Notes under the pieces: generated by a model
The model's input: only the letters and a program-made list of their open reading frames with translations
What the model was told of the DNA's origin: nothing
The model's database searches: none
Position numbers and translations under genes: made by a program
Shown: piece by piece, positions 35,680 through 45,312 of the stretch
How positions within the stretch are numbered: position 1 is the first letter of the stretch
Layout: each line of letters opens with the position of its first letter
Assembly: GCA_020832555.1 (NCBI GenBank)
Contig: JAFIEM010000011.1
Coordinates: 1-52,430 of the forward strand
Direction of reading: 5' to 3'
From: Natronohydrobacter sp.
GTDB lineage: Bacteria > Pseudomonadota > Alphaproteobacteria > Rhodobacterales > Rhodobacteraceae
DNA length: 52,430 bases

Positions 35680-36600
35680 TCAGGCCGAGAGAGAGAGATC
35701 CGCAAAGGAAATATCCGTGCCCGGCAGGCGCTTGCGGGCTTCGCCGTCAAGCTGGATGATTTCATAGGCCGCAGGGTCGGCAAAAAGCGACTGCAACAGG
35801 CGTCCCGTCAGTGCATGGCCCGCGCGCACACCCTCGTAGCGCCCGATGATCGGCAGCCCGGCCACATAGAGATCCCCCATCGCATCCAGCATCTTGTGGC
35901 GCACGGGTTCATCTGCGCGCCGCAACCCGCCGGGGCTGAGCACCTCGCCCTCGTGGAACACCACGGCATTGTCCAGCGTCCCGCCCAGCGCCAGTCCGGC
36001 GGCCTGCATACGCTCCACATCGCCACGCAGGCAGAAGGTGCGGCAATCGCTCAACTCGCGCAGAAAGGCCCCGTTGCACATCGCCATCTGATGCTGCTGG
36101 TGCCCGATGGCCGGTTCCGCGAAATCAATCTCGAAAGCCAGTTCAAGCTGACGGGCCGGGCTCATGCGCGCGCGCGCGCCGTCCTTCTCGACCTCGACTG
36201 CCTTGAGGACGCGCAACACCTGCAGCGGCACATCAAGCGATTTCACGCCGGATGCGAGGATCTTGCGCACGAAAGGGGCCGCGCTGCCGTCAAGAATCGG
36301 CACTTCCTCACTATCGAGTTCAATGATCACATTGTGAACGCCGCAGCCATGCAAAGCCGCCAGAAGATGCTCGATCGTCGTGACCCGAACGCCACGCGCA
36401 TTGGCAAGAACCGTGCACAAGCTCGCTTCGACCCAGTTTTCGGGGCTTACACGAATGTCGCGGCTGGTCTTTGGGTGATCCATGCGACGAAAGACAAGCC
36501 CTGTATGCGCGGGCGCAGGATGCAGACGCAGGCGCACAGGCTTGCCGCTATGCAGGCCTGTCCCCGAAATCGAGCACTGTGTCGCGATGGTGGTTTGCAT
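35680..36600 (-). CDS. lpxC: UDP-3-O-acyl-N-acetylglucosamine deacetylase LpxC
   Basis: Zinc enzyme for the committed step of lipid A synthesis. ATG 36600 gives 306 residues starting MQTTIATQCSISGTGLHSGK, the standard LpxC N-terminus. Zinc ligands are His78 in TTIEHLLAALHG and the HKMLDAMGDL pair; the catalytic His is in RAGHALTG. Earlier in-frame Met codons (36633, 36756) give non-conserved extensions. Upstream 36601-36773 is non-coding and should carry the promoter. ftsZ, often adjacent in relatives, is absent here. Confidence 0.96.
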   Translation of the reverse strand: MQTTIATQCSISGTGLHSGKPVRLRLHPAPAHTGLVFRRMDHPKTSRDIRVSPENWVEASLCTVLANARGVRVTTIEHLLAALHGCGVHNVIIELDSEEVPILDGSAAPFVRKILASGVKSLDVPLQVLRVLKAVEVEKDGARARMSPARQLELAFEIDFAEPAIGHQQHQMAMCNGAFLRELSDCRTFCLRGDVERMQAAGLALGGTLDNAVVFHEGEVLSPGGLRRADEPVRHKMLDAMGDLYVAGLPIIGRYEGVRAGHALTGRLLQSLFADPAAYEIIQLDGEARKRLPGTDISFADLSLSA

Positions 36601-36773
36601 GAAATGCTTCGTGAGTTTCTGCCTGTTGCGCATCAAATAGGGGGCAGGCCCGCCGGGATGCAACTCACAGATTGTGACTCTTTGTAACACAACCCCATAT
36701 CTTGAGCAGAAACGCGCGCAACTCACCCTATTTGGCCAGATGCCGGAAACCGGCACGGGCTGAACCGGGCGGC

Positions 36774-38078
36774 TCAGTCCGTATTGGAAGGCGTATCGCC
36801 CGAAAGCGCACGAAAGGCGCGCTTCTGCCGGGCGGTCCAGTTCACCTGCAACCGGGTCTGCGATTCTTCCACACTCTCGCTTTCCACCACGGATTGCGCA
36901 TAGAGCCAGGCCCGCAGACGCCCCTCACTGTGATCAAGCACAATCTCGTCGCTGTGACGCACATCGTCCAGACGCGCGGTCATCGCAGCAAAAAGCGCAT
37001 CCAGCCCCTGTCCCGTGACTGACGATCCCAGAAACACGGTCTCGCTTGCAGCGGCCCGCGCCGCCAGCCCTGTCTGCTGCTCCTCCGACAACAGATCCGC
37101 CTTGTTCCACAATTCGATCAGCGGGCGCTGCTCATCAACCCCCAGATCCCCCAGAATGCTGCGCACATTGCGCGCCTGCTCTTCGGTCTCGGGATGGGCG
37201 ATGTCGCGGACATGGATGATCAGGTCGGCTTCCAGAACCTCTTCCAGCGTTGCACGGAACGCAGCAACAAGCTGGGTCGGCAGATCCGAGATGAATCCCA
37301 CCGTGTCGGACAGGATCACATCCTTGCCCGTGGGCAGCGTCACCGCGCGCATCGTCGGATCGAGTGTCGCAAACAGCATGTCCTTGGCCAGAACCTCGGC
37401 CCCGGTCAGACGGTTGAACAGCGTCGATTTGCCCGCATTGGTATAGCCCACCAGCGCCACAACCGGAAACGGCACCTTGCGCCGCGCCGCACGGTGCAAT
37501 TCGCGCGTCTTGACCACCTTTGAGAGCTGTCGGCGCAACCGCACCATCTGCGTGTCAATCGCGCGGCGGTCCGCCTCGATCTGCGTCTCGCCCGGACCAC
37601 CCACGAACCCCAGCCCGCCACGCTGGCGCTCCAGATGGGTCCAGGCCCGCACCAGCCGCGTGCGCTGATAGCTCAGCGCAGCAAGCTCCACCTGCAACAC
37701 GCCTTCACGGGTGCGCGCGCGATCCGCGAAAATCTCCAAAATCAGACCGGTGCGGTCCAGCAGCTTGACCTTCCAGGCACGTTCCAGATTGCGCTGCTGC
37801 ACCGGGGTGACTGGCCCATCAATCAGGACAAGCTCCACCTCTGCATTCTCGATCAGTTCGGACAGTTCCTCGACCTTGCCAGAGCCGAACAGCATCCCCG
37901 GTTGCGCCTTGGGCAGACGCACCACCAGATCGCCTACGACCTCCAGCCCCGGCAGGGCATGCGCCAGCGAAACCGCCTCGGCCAGGGCAAGCTCTGGCTC
38001 GCGGGGCTGGTGCTGCGCCTTGATATCGGGATGAATGACCAGAGCGCGCGTTGGCCCGGCCTGCGTCTCGCTGGTCAT
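36774..38078 (-). CDS. hflX: GTPase HflX
   Basis: Ribosome-associated GTPase that splits stalled ribosomes, 434 residues. The N-terminal HflX domain includes GSGKVEEL and LVLIDGPVTPVQQRNLE. A glycine-rich linker GGLGFVGGPGETQIEADRR follows. G-domain motifs are G1 VGYTNAGKSTLFNRLTG, G3 DTVGFISDLP and G4 NKADLL. It follows hfq by 30 bp, the classic hfq-hflX pair. Confidence 0.96.
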   Translation of the reverse strand: MTSETQAGPTRALVIHPDIKAQHQPREPELALAEAVSLAHALPGLEVVGDLVVRLPKAQPGMLFGSGKVEELSELIENAEVELVLIDGPVTPVQQRNLERAWKVKLLDRTGLILEIFADRARTREGVLQVELAALSYQRTRLVRAWTHLERQRGGLGFVGGPGETQIEADRRAIDTQMVRLRRQLSKVVKTRELHRAARRKVPFPVVALVGYTNAGKSTLFNRLTGAEVLAKDMLFATLDPTMRAVTLPTGKDVILSDTVGFISDLPTQLVAAFRATLEEVLEADLIIHVRDIAHPETEEQARNVRSILGDLGVDEQRPLIELWNKADLLSEEQQTGLAARAAASETVFLGSSVTGQGLDALFAAMTARLDDVRHSDEIVLDHSEGRLRAWLYAQSVVESESVEESQTRLQVNWTARQKRAFRALSGDTPSNTD

Positions 38079-38108
38079 GTTTCCCCTATCGCTTTTTGCT
38101 GCGCGAGG

Positions 38109-38342
38109 TCAGTTTTCACCCTCATAGAGCGAAATCGGCTGGCCCGGCATGATCGTGGAAATTGCGTGCTTGTAGACAAGCTGGCTCTGTCCATCGCGGC
38201 GCAACAACACGCAGAAGTTGTCAAACCATGTGATGACGCCTTGCAGTTTCACACCATTGATCAGAAAAACCGTTACTGGAACCTTGTTCTTGCGGACATG
38301 GTTCAGAAATGCATCTTGCAGATTTTGTTTGTCACTGGCCAT
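38109..38342 (-). CDS. hfq: RNA chaperone Hfq
   Basis: Sm-like hexameric protein that pairs small RNAs with mRNAs, 77 residues. Sm1 is [20 protein letters not shown] with [20 protein letters not shown], and Sm2 is [14 protein letters not shown]; the proximal-site KH is present. The C-terminus is short (SLYEGEN), as usual in alphaproteobacteria. The upstream 170 bp to the trkH stop are non-coding, so hfq may have its own promoter as well as read-through from the ntrYX-trk genes. Confidence 0.98.
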   Translation of the reverse strand: MASDKQNLQDAFLNHVRKNKVPVTVFLINGVKLQGVITWFDNFCVLLRRDGQSQLVYKHAISTIMPGQPISLYEGEN

Positions 38343-38511
38343 GCGTTTGCCTTTTTGTCAGGGCGTGTTTGGTCTACGCAGGAAGCCTACTCTCCCTATC
38401 AGACCAATATGAAACGGGATCAGCGAAACTTCCAGCCCTGAAAACACATAAATCGCGACGGCGGCGCAATTTTATGTCCGGACATCTTCTGATTGATTAC
38501 CCCTTGAAAGC

Positions 38512-40020
38512 TCAGCGCCGCCAGAAAACAGACAGCAACAGCAACAGTTCCAGACGGCCCAGCACCATCCCGAAGGCCAGAATCGCCTTGGCCCCATCGC
38601 TGAGCGCGGCCCAACTCAAAGGCTCGGGTCCGGTCATCTGCGCCACCGGTCCGGTTGTGGTCAGCGCCGCCGTGGCGAAGATCATCGCATCTTCCATGGT
38701 GACACCCGTCAGGGTCAGCGCGGCAGTAAGCCCCGTCAGCGAGAAAATGAAGATCATTACGAACAGCCATGCGGCATGGGCCCCTTCGCGGCGCAGATTG
38801 CGCAGCCGTGCGCCATCGCCGCCGACGCTGGCAGGATAGACCAGCTTGTCCATCTCGCGCCGCGCCTGCCAAATCAGCGCGAAAACCCGCATCAGCTTCA
38901 ACCCGCCAGCGGTGGTCGCCACCCCGCCACCGCACAGCGCCAGCGCCAGCAGCACCACCCCGGCCGCCCCGAAAAAGACCCCCTCCGCCGAGCGCCCGAC
39001 CTCGCTGACGAACCCGGTCGTGGTCAGGAAAGACAGGCCGGTGAACAGGATACCCCATAGCTCGCCCAGCCGCGCGCCAGGTGCCGGGTCCAGCGGCCCC
39101 ACCATCGCGCGCAGCCCCAGAAACCCCACAAGGGCGCATAGTAGCACGGCGGCCAGCCGCAGTTCAGCATTGCGCAGCGCATTTTGCGCGCCGTGACGCA
39201 TGACCTGCGCCCCCGGCCAGAAACTGCGGCTGAGCGCCAGAAGCAACCCTCCGGCAATCAGGATTTCGGCGGCCAAACCGCCCAGCGCGCCATCCGGTGC
39301 GATCCCGGAGGTGGAAACCGTCGACATCGCCAGCATCAGCGCCACAACCGGCGGGTTGCCCGCCAGCGACAACCCGACCCACAGCGCAAGCGTCACCCCC
39401 ACATAGACCGGCGCGATCAGCCCGATTTGCTGGGCCATGCGCTGCAGGCTCTTGTCAGGCTGGCTGGCATCAATCTGAGTCTGCCTGCGCGGCGCGCCCC
39501 AGCCCGCCGCGTCTGACCTGCCGCGATCATCTGCCCCGTAGAGTTCAAACCCGCCCAACCGTAACGGCGCCAACAGGGCCATGACCGAAACCATCAGAAA
39601 CAATCCTCCCCCCCAGGCCACAGTCGCGCGCCACAAGTTCAGACTGCGCGAGACCTCGCCTTCCAGCAGGCTTGCCCCGGTTGTGGTGAAGGCCGAAACC
39701 ATCTCGAACCATGCATGGAAAAAACCCATGCCGGGCACCGCTTCGGTCATGGGAATGGCCATCAGCGCGGGCAGGACCACATAGGCAGCGGTCAGGTAAT
39801 AGAAGGGATGCGAGAAGGCACCAGCATGGGCCGGGGCACCGCGATTGGCCAGATGCACCAGACCGGCCATACCGCCCAGCAGCGCCGCCGAATAGAGAAA
39901 GGCGCGGGCCAGCGCATGTTCGCGCAGCGTGAAGCCCACCGCGGCAGGCACCAGCATGGCCAGCGCCGTGGCCGCGATCAGCATCACAAGGATCACTGTT
40001 CCGCGCGATCTGCGCTCCAT
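38512..40020 (-). CDS. trkH: Trk-type potassium uptake membrane protein TrkH
   Basis: K+-translocating subunit of the Trk system, 502 residues from ATG 40020 (preceded by GGGAGAGG; a start at 40035 is possible). Four pore-loop repeats are seen around FTTTGASLLEG, MSTVSTSGIAPDG, FLTTTGFVSEVG and ATAALTTTGPVAQ, which include the selectivity filter positions. Its trkA partner is immediately upstream (30 bp). It ends RLELLLLLSVFWRR, the usual C-terminus. Confidence 0.93.
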   Translation of the reverse strand: MERRSRGTVILVMLIAATALAMLVPAAVGFTLREHALARAFLYSAALLGGMAGLVHLANRGAPAHAGAFSHPFYYLTAAYVVLPALMAIPMTEAVPGMGFFHAWFEMVSAFTTTGASLLEGEVSRSLNLWRATVAWGGGLFLMVSVMALLAPLRLGGFELYGADDRGRSDAAGWGAPRRQTQIDASQPDKSLQRMAQQIGLIAPVYVGVTLALWVGLSLAGNPPVVALMLAMSTVSTSGIAPDGALGGLAAEILIAGGLLLALSRSFWPGAQVMRHGAQNALRNAELRLAAVLLCALVGFLGLRAMVGPLDPAPGARLGELWGILFTGLSFLTTTGFVSEVGRSAEGVFFGAAGVVLLALALCGGGVATTAGGLKLMRVFALIWQARREMDKLVYPASVGGDGARLRNLRREGAHAAWLFVMIFIFSLTGLTAALTLTGVTMEDAMIFATAALTTTGPVAQMTGPEPLSWAALSDGAKAILAFGMVLGRLELLLLLSVFWRR

Positions 40021-40050
40021 GCCCTCTCCCATCACCGCGCATGAGCGGCT

Positions 40051-41427
40051 TCAGAAAAACTCGACCGCGACCTGCAACAATTCATCGACCTTGGGCACAT
40101 CCTCGGTCAGCGAGAAGATCACCACCAGATCCCCCTCGCGCAGAACGATATCGCCGGTCGGACGCATGAATTCGCCCTTGCGCGAGATCCCGATCAAAAG
40201 CGCGCCTTCGGGGAATTCGATATCCCGAACGCGCAGATTCGAGAGTTTCGACGTGCCCAGCACCTGCGCCTCGATCACTTCGGCTTCGCGGTCGCCCAGC
40301 AGATAGACCGATCGCACCCGCCCATGCCGGACATGGCGCAGGATCGAGGAAACGGTCAGCGCGCGCGGGTTGATATGCGCGTCAATCCCCATCGCCCCCG
40401 CCAGCGAGACCATGCCGGGATCATTGATCAGCGAGATCGCCAGTTTCGCCCCCGACGTCTTGGCCCGCACCGCCGCCAGCAGATTGGTGCGGTCATCATC
40501 AGTCAAGAGCAGCACCGCATCGGTTTTGCGGATCCCGGCCTCATCGAGCAGGTTTGCATCCATCCCGTCCCCATGCAGCACGATCGAGCGTTCCAACGCA
40601 TCGGCGGCGACTTCGGCGCGGGCGCGGTTGCGCTCGATAACCTTGACGCGCACGCGGTCCGGCTGGTTTTCCAATATGCGCGCGACCGACAGTCCGACAT
40701 TGCCCCCGCCAACGATCAGCACGCGCTCCTGACGGGTCGGTGTCTTGCCGAACACCTCGAAGCTGCGGGCAACATCACGCGCATCCACCAGAATATAGAT
40801 GCTGTCCCCGACAAAGAGCTGATCTTCGGCTTCCGGCGCGAACAGCCGCTTGCCGCGCCGCACCCCTGCCACCATGATCCTGAGCGTCGGAAACAGATCA
40901 GAGAGTTGCCGCAACGAGGTGTTCAGCACCGCGCAGTTTTCGTCCAGCGTCAGGCCAATCAACAGCGCCTTGCCCTGAAAGAACTCATGCACATCAAAGG
41001 CTTCCGGATAAGCCACGCGCTTGAGCGCGGCTTGGGAAACTTCGCGCTCGGGGCTGATGATCACGTCGATCGGCAAATGCTCGCGGCGAAACAGATCGGA
41101 ATAGCGCGGGTCCAGATAGGATTGCTCGCGCAGGCGCGCGATCTTGCGGGTCACGCCAAAGACCGAATGCGCGACCTGACACGTGACCATGTTCACCTCG
41201 TCCGAATAGGTCGCGGCGATGACCATATCGGCATCCCGCGCCCCGGCCTGCTGCAATATGGTGGGATGGCTGGCATAACCCACGACACCCTGCACATCCA
41301 GCGCATCCGTGGCACGGCGCACCAGTTCGGGCTGGCTGTCGACAATGGTCACATCATTGCGCTCGCTCGAAAGATGCCGTGCGATCTGCCAGCCGACCTG
41401 ACCTGCGCCGCAGACTATCACCTTCAT
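40051..41427 (-). CDS. trkA: Trk system potassium transporter regulatory subunit TrkA
   Basis: Peripheral NAD(H)-binding subunit gating TrkH, 458 residues with two RCK_N-RCK_C units. Rossmann motifs are KVIVCGAGQVGWQIARHLSS at the N-terminus and RVLIVGGGNVGLSVARIL near residue 235. It is placed between ntrX and trkH, as in many alphaproteobacteria, so K+ uptake is co-transcribed with the NtrYX sensors. Confidence 0.96.
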   Translation of the reverse strand: MKVIVCGAGQVGWQIARHLSSERNDVTIVDSQPELVRRATDALDVQGVVGYASHPTILQQAGARDADMVIAATYSDEVNMVTCQVAHSVFGVTRKIARLREQSYLDPRYSDLFRREHLPIDVIISPEREVSQAALKRVAYPEAFDVHEFFQGKALLIGLTLDENCAVLNTSLRQLSDLFPTLRIMVAGVRRGKRLFAPEAEDQLFVGDSIYILVDARDVARSFEVFGKTPTRQERVLIVGGGNVGLSVARILENQPDRVRVKVIERNRARAEVAADALERSIVLHGDGMDANLLDEAGIRKTDAVLLLTDDDRTNLLAAVRAKTSGAKLAISLINDPGMVSLAGAMGIDAHINPRALTVSSILRHVRHGRVRSVYLLGDREAEVIEAQVLGTSKLSNLRVRDIEFPEGALLIGISRKGEFMRPTGDIVLREGDLVVIFSLTEDVPKVDELLQVAVEFF

Positions 41428-41513
41428 CGCGCCCTGCTCCTTGCTGCGCCCGTCCGGGGCCGTTCCTGTCTGTGCCAGCCGCGCTGCGCAAGTTCAAGCC
41501 GCGATGCGGTGGC

Positions 41514-42899
41514 TCAGCCTTTCAGATCCGCGAGTTTGGCCGTGTTCACCCCAAGCGATTTCAGTTTGCGATGCAACGCCGAACGCTCCATGCCCACGAA
41601 AGTTGCCGTGCGCGAGATATTTCCTCCGAACCGCTTGATCTGCGCCAGTAGATACTCGCGCTCGAACAATTCGCGCGCCTCGCGCAGCGGCAGGGTGGTC
41701 AGCGTTCCCGAGAGCACGATCTGCGCTTCCTCGATATCCGACTCGGGGCCGGCATCTGCCTGAAGGTCGCGAATTTCGACGGGCCGACCGGCCTCGCCCA
41801 GAATCATCGCGCGCTCGATCATGTTGCGCAACTGCCGGATATTGCCCGGCCAGCGCATCGTCTGCAAATGCGCCCGCGCCGCCTCGGACAATTCGCGTTT
41901 GGCCAGACCCTGCGTGCGGTGCAACTCGTCCAGGAAATACTCGGCCAGCACGGGAATATCCTCGCGCCGGTCTTCCAGCCCTGGTACGGCAATCGGCACG
42001 ACACTCAACCGGTCAAACAACTCCTGCCGGAACTGACCCTCGCGCACCCGCTGCGTCAGATCCTGTGTCGTGGCACTCATCACGCGCAGATCGACCCGCA
42101 CCTTGTCGGTGCCCCCCAAGCGGGTGAACTGCTGCTCGACCAGCACCCGCAGGATCTTCGACTGCGTGCCCATCGGCATATCGGCCACTTCATCCAGATA
42201 GACCACGCCCCCATGCGCCTGCTCCAGCAACCCCTGCTCAATCCCGCGCTCCGGACTTTCGCGTCCGAAAAGCACCTCTTCCATCCGCTCAGGCTCGATC
42301 ATCGCTGCAGAGACACAGATGAACGGGCTGGAGGCGCGATCCGAATGTTCATGGACATAACGCGCGGCCGCTTCCTTGCCACAGCCCGCAGGACCGGTGA
42401 ACATGACCCGCGCATTGGACTGGGTGACTTTCTCAAGCTGCGCCACCATATGCCGGAAGGCATGGCTCTCGCCCAGCATCTGCGCGCTCGACACATCGCG
42501 CCGCTTGAGTGCCTGATTCTCGCGCCGCAGCTTTGACGCTTCCATCGCGCGACTGATCACCACCATCAGTTTGTCGATATTGAACGGCTTCTCGATGAAA
42601 TCATAGGCCCCCTGCTTGATCGCCGCCACCGCGATCTCGACATTGCCGTGGCCGGAGATGATCACGATGGGAATATCCGGGTTGGACCGCTTGACCGTCA
42701 TCAGAATGTCGATCCCGTCCATCTTGCTGTCCTTCAGCCAGATATCCAGGATCATCAGCGCGGGCGGTGTGGCATTGACCTCGGCCATCGCCTCGTCGGA
42801 ATTGGCCGCGCGGCGCGTGGAAAACCCTTCGTCCTCCAGAATGTCAGAGATCAATTCGCGAATATCGCGTTCGTCATCGACGATCAGAATATCACTCAT
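41514..42899 (-). CDS. ntrX: Response regulator NtrX (NtrC family)
   Basis: Transcription factor partner of NtrY, 461 residues. The receiver spans residues 1-120 (ILIVDDERDIRELISDIL; phospho-Asp in LMILDIWLKDSKMDG; VEKPF-like IEKPFN). The AAA+ domain has Walker A-like GPAGCGKEA and Walker B VVYLDEVADM. A C-terminal Fis-type HTH ends the protein. The GAFTGA loop that contacts sigma-54 is replaced by ESPERGIEQGLLEQ, so sigma-54 activation is unlikely. It overlaps ntrY by four bases. Confidence 0.95.
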   Translation of the reverse strand: MSDILIVDDERDIRELISDILEDEGFSTRRAANSDEAMAEVNATPPALMILDIWLKDSKMDGIDILMTVKRSNPDIPIVIISGHGNVEIAVAAIKQGAYDFIEKPFNIDKLMVVISRAMEASKLRRENQALKRRDVSSAQMLGESHAFRHMVAQLEKVTQSNARVMFTGPAGCGKEAAARYVHEHSDRASSPFICVSAAMIEPERMEEVLFGRESPERGIEQGLLEQAHGGVVYLDEVADMPMGTQSKILRVLVEQQFTRLGGTDKVRVDLRVMSATTQDLTQRVREGQFRQELFDRLSVVPIAVPGLEDRREDIPVLAEYFLDELHRTQGLAKRELSEAARAHLQTMRWPGNIRQLRNMIERAMILGEAGRPVEIRDLQADAGPESDIEEAQIVLSGTLTTLPLREARELFEREYLLAQIKRFGGNISRTATFVGMERSALHRKLKSLGVNTAKLADLKG

Positions 42900-45181
42900 G
42901 CTGCATCACCTGTTACCTTGCTCATATGGTCCTCAATCTCTTCTCTGGGCGCCAGAAGCGGCAGCCGGATGACCGCCATCGCCCCGAAATGCGCATTGCC
43001 CTCAAACATCGGCGCATCCTCCAGCCGCAGGCTCCCGCCATGTTCCTCGATGATCTTGCGCACGATGGACAGCCCCAGCCCGGTGCCCTCGGCGCGCGTC
43101 GTGACATAGGGCTCGAACAGCCGCGCGCGGTCTTCAGGCAGGCCAATACCGTTATCGGCAATCGTGATCCGCAGATCGACGTCACCCGCGTCAAAACCGA
43201 TACGGATTTCGGGCACCAATCCTTCCCCCTGCCCCGCATCAATGCGTGACTGGATCGCCTCGCCCGCATTCTTGATCAGATTGGTGAAAGCCTGCGCCAG
43301 CATCGTCTCATCCACCTCGACCACGACGGGTTCCGCAGGCAGATTCGCCACAAACCGCACATCCGGCTGTCCGCTTTCCTGCAACAGCACACAATCGCGC
43401 AGGATCGCGCCCAGATCATGCGGGCGGCGGTCCGGCTCGGGCATCCGGGCGAATTTCGAAAACTCGTCCACAATCCGCCGCAGGTCATTGGTCTGGCGCA
43501 CAATCACCGAAGTCAGTTGCGACAGGCTCTCGGCATCCGCCGCCTCCAGCTTGCGGGCGAACTTGCGCTCGATCCGTTCCGAGGACAGCTGAATCGGCGT
43601 CAGCGGGTTCTTGATCTCATGGGCAATCCTGCGCGCCACGTCGCCCCATGCGGCCATGCGCTGCGCCGAGACAAGCTCGCTCACATCATCGAAGGCCACC
43701 ACATACCCTTCCAGCGCGCCATCGCTGCGCCGCCGTTCCGCCACGCGCACCAGCAGCGTTTCCAGCCGACCCGCGCGCGAAAGTTTCAATTCCTCCTGCA
43801 CCCGCCCCATCGCAGAGGGCGTCCCCCGCAGCCGCTCCAGCAGCGGAACAAATTCAGGGGCCACATCCTCCAGCATCGCATCGGGTGCGGAATGATCCAC
43901 AAGTTCCAGCATTTTCCCGGCGGCGCGATTGATGAACTCGACATTGCCTGTCGCATCCAGCCCGATCACGCCTGCCGTGACCGACCCAAGCACCGAATCG
44001 AACAACCTCCGCCGGGTTTCGATCTGGCGGTTGTTTTCCAGAAGCGTTTCGCGCTGGCCCTTGAGTTGCTGCGTCATCTGATTGAATACCCGCCCCAGAA
44101 GCGCAATTTCATCATCGTCCCGCGCCACCACGACGCGCACATCCAGATCGCCCCCGCCCACGCGCTCAGCGGCTTCGGCCAGACGCCCGACAGGCCGCGC
44201 CAGTCGCTCGGCGAAACTCAGCCCCAGCCAGATCGCCGCCAGAATCAGGATCAAGGCAAAGCCCAGATAAAGCGCCCCGAACTGGAACAGCAATTGTCCT
44301 CTTTCGCGTTCGAGTTGCTGGTAGAAGGACACGGTTTCGCGCGTCTCGTCCAGCAAGCTCAGAATGCTGCCATCGACTTCGCGCGCAACATAAAGGTAGC
44401 GGTCGAAATAGCCGTCCAGCGTGACCAGCGCGCGAAATTCGTTATTTGGCCAGTCGCGAATGATCACCATTCCCTCGCGCGCCTGAACGATATCCTCCGG
44501 GTCCGGCGGTGTGAAATTGAACCGATAGGACCGCTCGCCCCGCGCGCGTATCTCCCCCGCACCGTCAATGATGAACGCCACACGCAAGCCGCGCTGCACC
44601 TGCGCCTGTGCCTCGGACAAGAGGTTGCGCAACTCACCTTCCTCGATCAGTGGAAAGACCCGGCGCACGGTTTCCAGATAGGCCGCCAATTCGCCCGCAT
44701 CCGTGCGCAGGTCGCGTTCCTGTTCGAACTGATAGGCTTCGGCCGCGGCCAGCGATGTGCCCACCACGCGTTGCACCCGGTCGGAAAACCACCCCTCCAA
44801 CCCCACATTCAGCGACAGCGTGGCAAAGATCGCGACGGTTACGGTTGGCACCAGCGCAATGGTGGCAAACAGCGTGGACAGCCGCAGATGCAGCTTCGAT
44901 CCTGCCGAATCCGACCGGCGCGCCGCGACCAGCCGGGCGACCCGCATGCCAACCAGGGCCGCCACAATCAGGATATAGACGAAATCAGCCAGCAGAACGA
45001 GCAACAGCCCGCGCGAATCGACATTCTGCCCCAGAGGGCCAAGCACCAGCAGCGTGAGCAGAACCAGCGCCGGACCGGTCAGGACCAGAAAAAGCGTCAT
45101 CCAACTGGACATGCGCCGGTCAATCATCCCGGTCAGAACAGCTTTCAACAGCGGCCCCCTGCTTGCCGATATTCGCGCCAC
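42896..45181 (-). CDS. ntrY: Sensor histidine kinase NtrY
   Basis: Membrane sensor kinase linked to nitrogen and redox regulation. GTG 45181 with GGGAGCAAC upstream is the likely start (761 residues); GTG 45244 would add 21 residues across a palindrome. The N-terminus has several spans (TLFLVLTGPALVLLTLLVLG, LLLVLLADFVYILIVAALVG, LSTLFATIALVPTVTVAIFA). Then follow a periplasmic/extracytoplasmic region, HAMP (LARPVGRLAEAAERVGGGDL), PAS (GVIGLDATGNVEFIN), HisKA with RRIAHEIKNPLTPIQLS, and HATPase NLIKNAGEAIQ, DNGIGLP, GTGLGLSIVRKI. First gene of the ntrYX-trkAH-hfq-hflX cluster; ntrBC are not adjacent. Confidence 0.94.
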   Translation of the reverse strand: MARISASRGPLLKAVLTGMIDRRMSSWMTLFLVLTGPALVLLTLLVLGPLGQNVDSRGLLLVLLADFVYILIVAALVGMRVARLVAARRSDSAGSKLHLRLSTLFATIALVPTVTVAIFATLSLNVGLEGWFSDRVQRVVGTSLAAAEAYQFEQERDLRTDAGELAAYLETVRRVFPLIEEGELRNLLSEAQAQVQRGLRVAFIIDGAGEIRARGERSYRFNFTPPDPEDIVQAREGMVIIRDWPNNEFRALVTLDGYFDRYLYVAREVDGSILSLLDETRETVSFYQQLERERGQLLFQFGALYLGFALILILAAIWLGLSFAERLARPVGRLAEAAERVGGGDLDVRVVVARDDDEIALLGRVFNQMTQQLKGQRETLLENNRQIETRRRLFDSVLGSVTAGVIGLDATGNVEFINRAAGKMLELVDHSAPDAMLEDVAPEFVPLLERLRGTPSAMGRVQEELKLSRAGRLETLLVRVAERRRSDGALEGYVVAFDDVSELVSAQRMAAWGDVARRIAHEIKNPLTPIQLSSERIERKFARKLEAADAESLSQLTSVIVRQTNDLRRIVDEFSKFARMPEPDRRPHDLGAILRDCVLLQESGQPDVRFVANLPAEPVVVEVDETMLAQAFTNLIKNAGEAIQSRIDAGQGEGLVPEIRIGFDAGDVDLRITIADNGIGLPEDRARLFEPYVTTRAEGTGLGLSIVRKIIEEHGGSLRLEDAPMFEGNAHFGAMAVIRLPLLAPREEIEDHMSKVTGDAA

Positions 45182-45205
45182 GTTGCTCCCGCCCTGCCTG
45201 TCCGC

Positions 45206-45229
45206 CAAATCAGGTTCAGCCCTGATTTG
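45206..45229. promoter_or_regulatory. Inverted repeat just upstream of ntrY
   Basis: CAAATCAGG-TTCAGC-CCTGATTTG: 9-bp perfect arms, 25 bp before the preferred ntrY start and inside the longer alternative reading frame. It could be an operator or a leader hairpin. No U tract follows. The regulator is unknown. Confidence 0.45.
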
Positions 45230-45312
45230 AGGCGAGTTTGCCACAGCACCTGTGGTATATCTACATCAAATCACGAAAAAATGTGCAGCCATCGGCGAAT
45301 CGGCGACTTCCG

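Noticed and set aside
36741..36755. TGCCGG-AAA-CCGGCA hairpin after hflX
   Set aside because: Short 6-bp stem without a U tract in GC-rich DNA; too weak to call a terminator.
36601..36773. Possible small gene between lpxC and hflX
   Set aside because: No open frame with ribosome binding site or recognisable sequence; treated as the lpxC promoter region.
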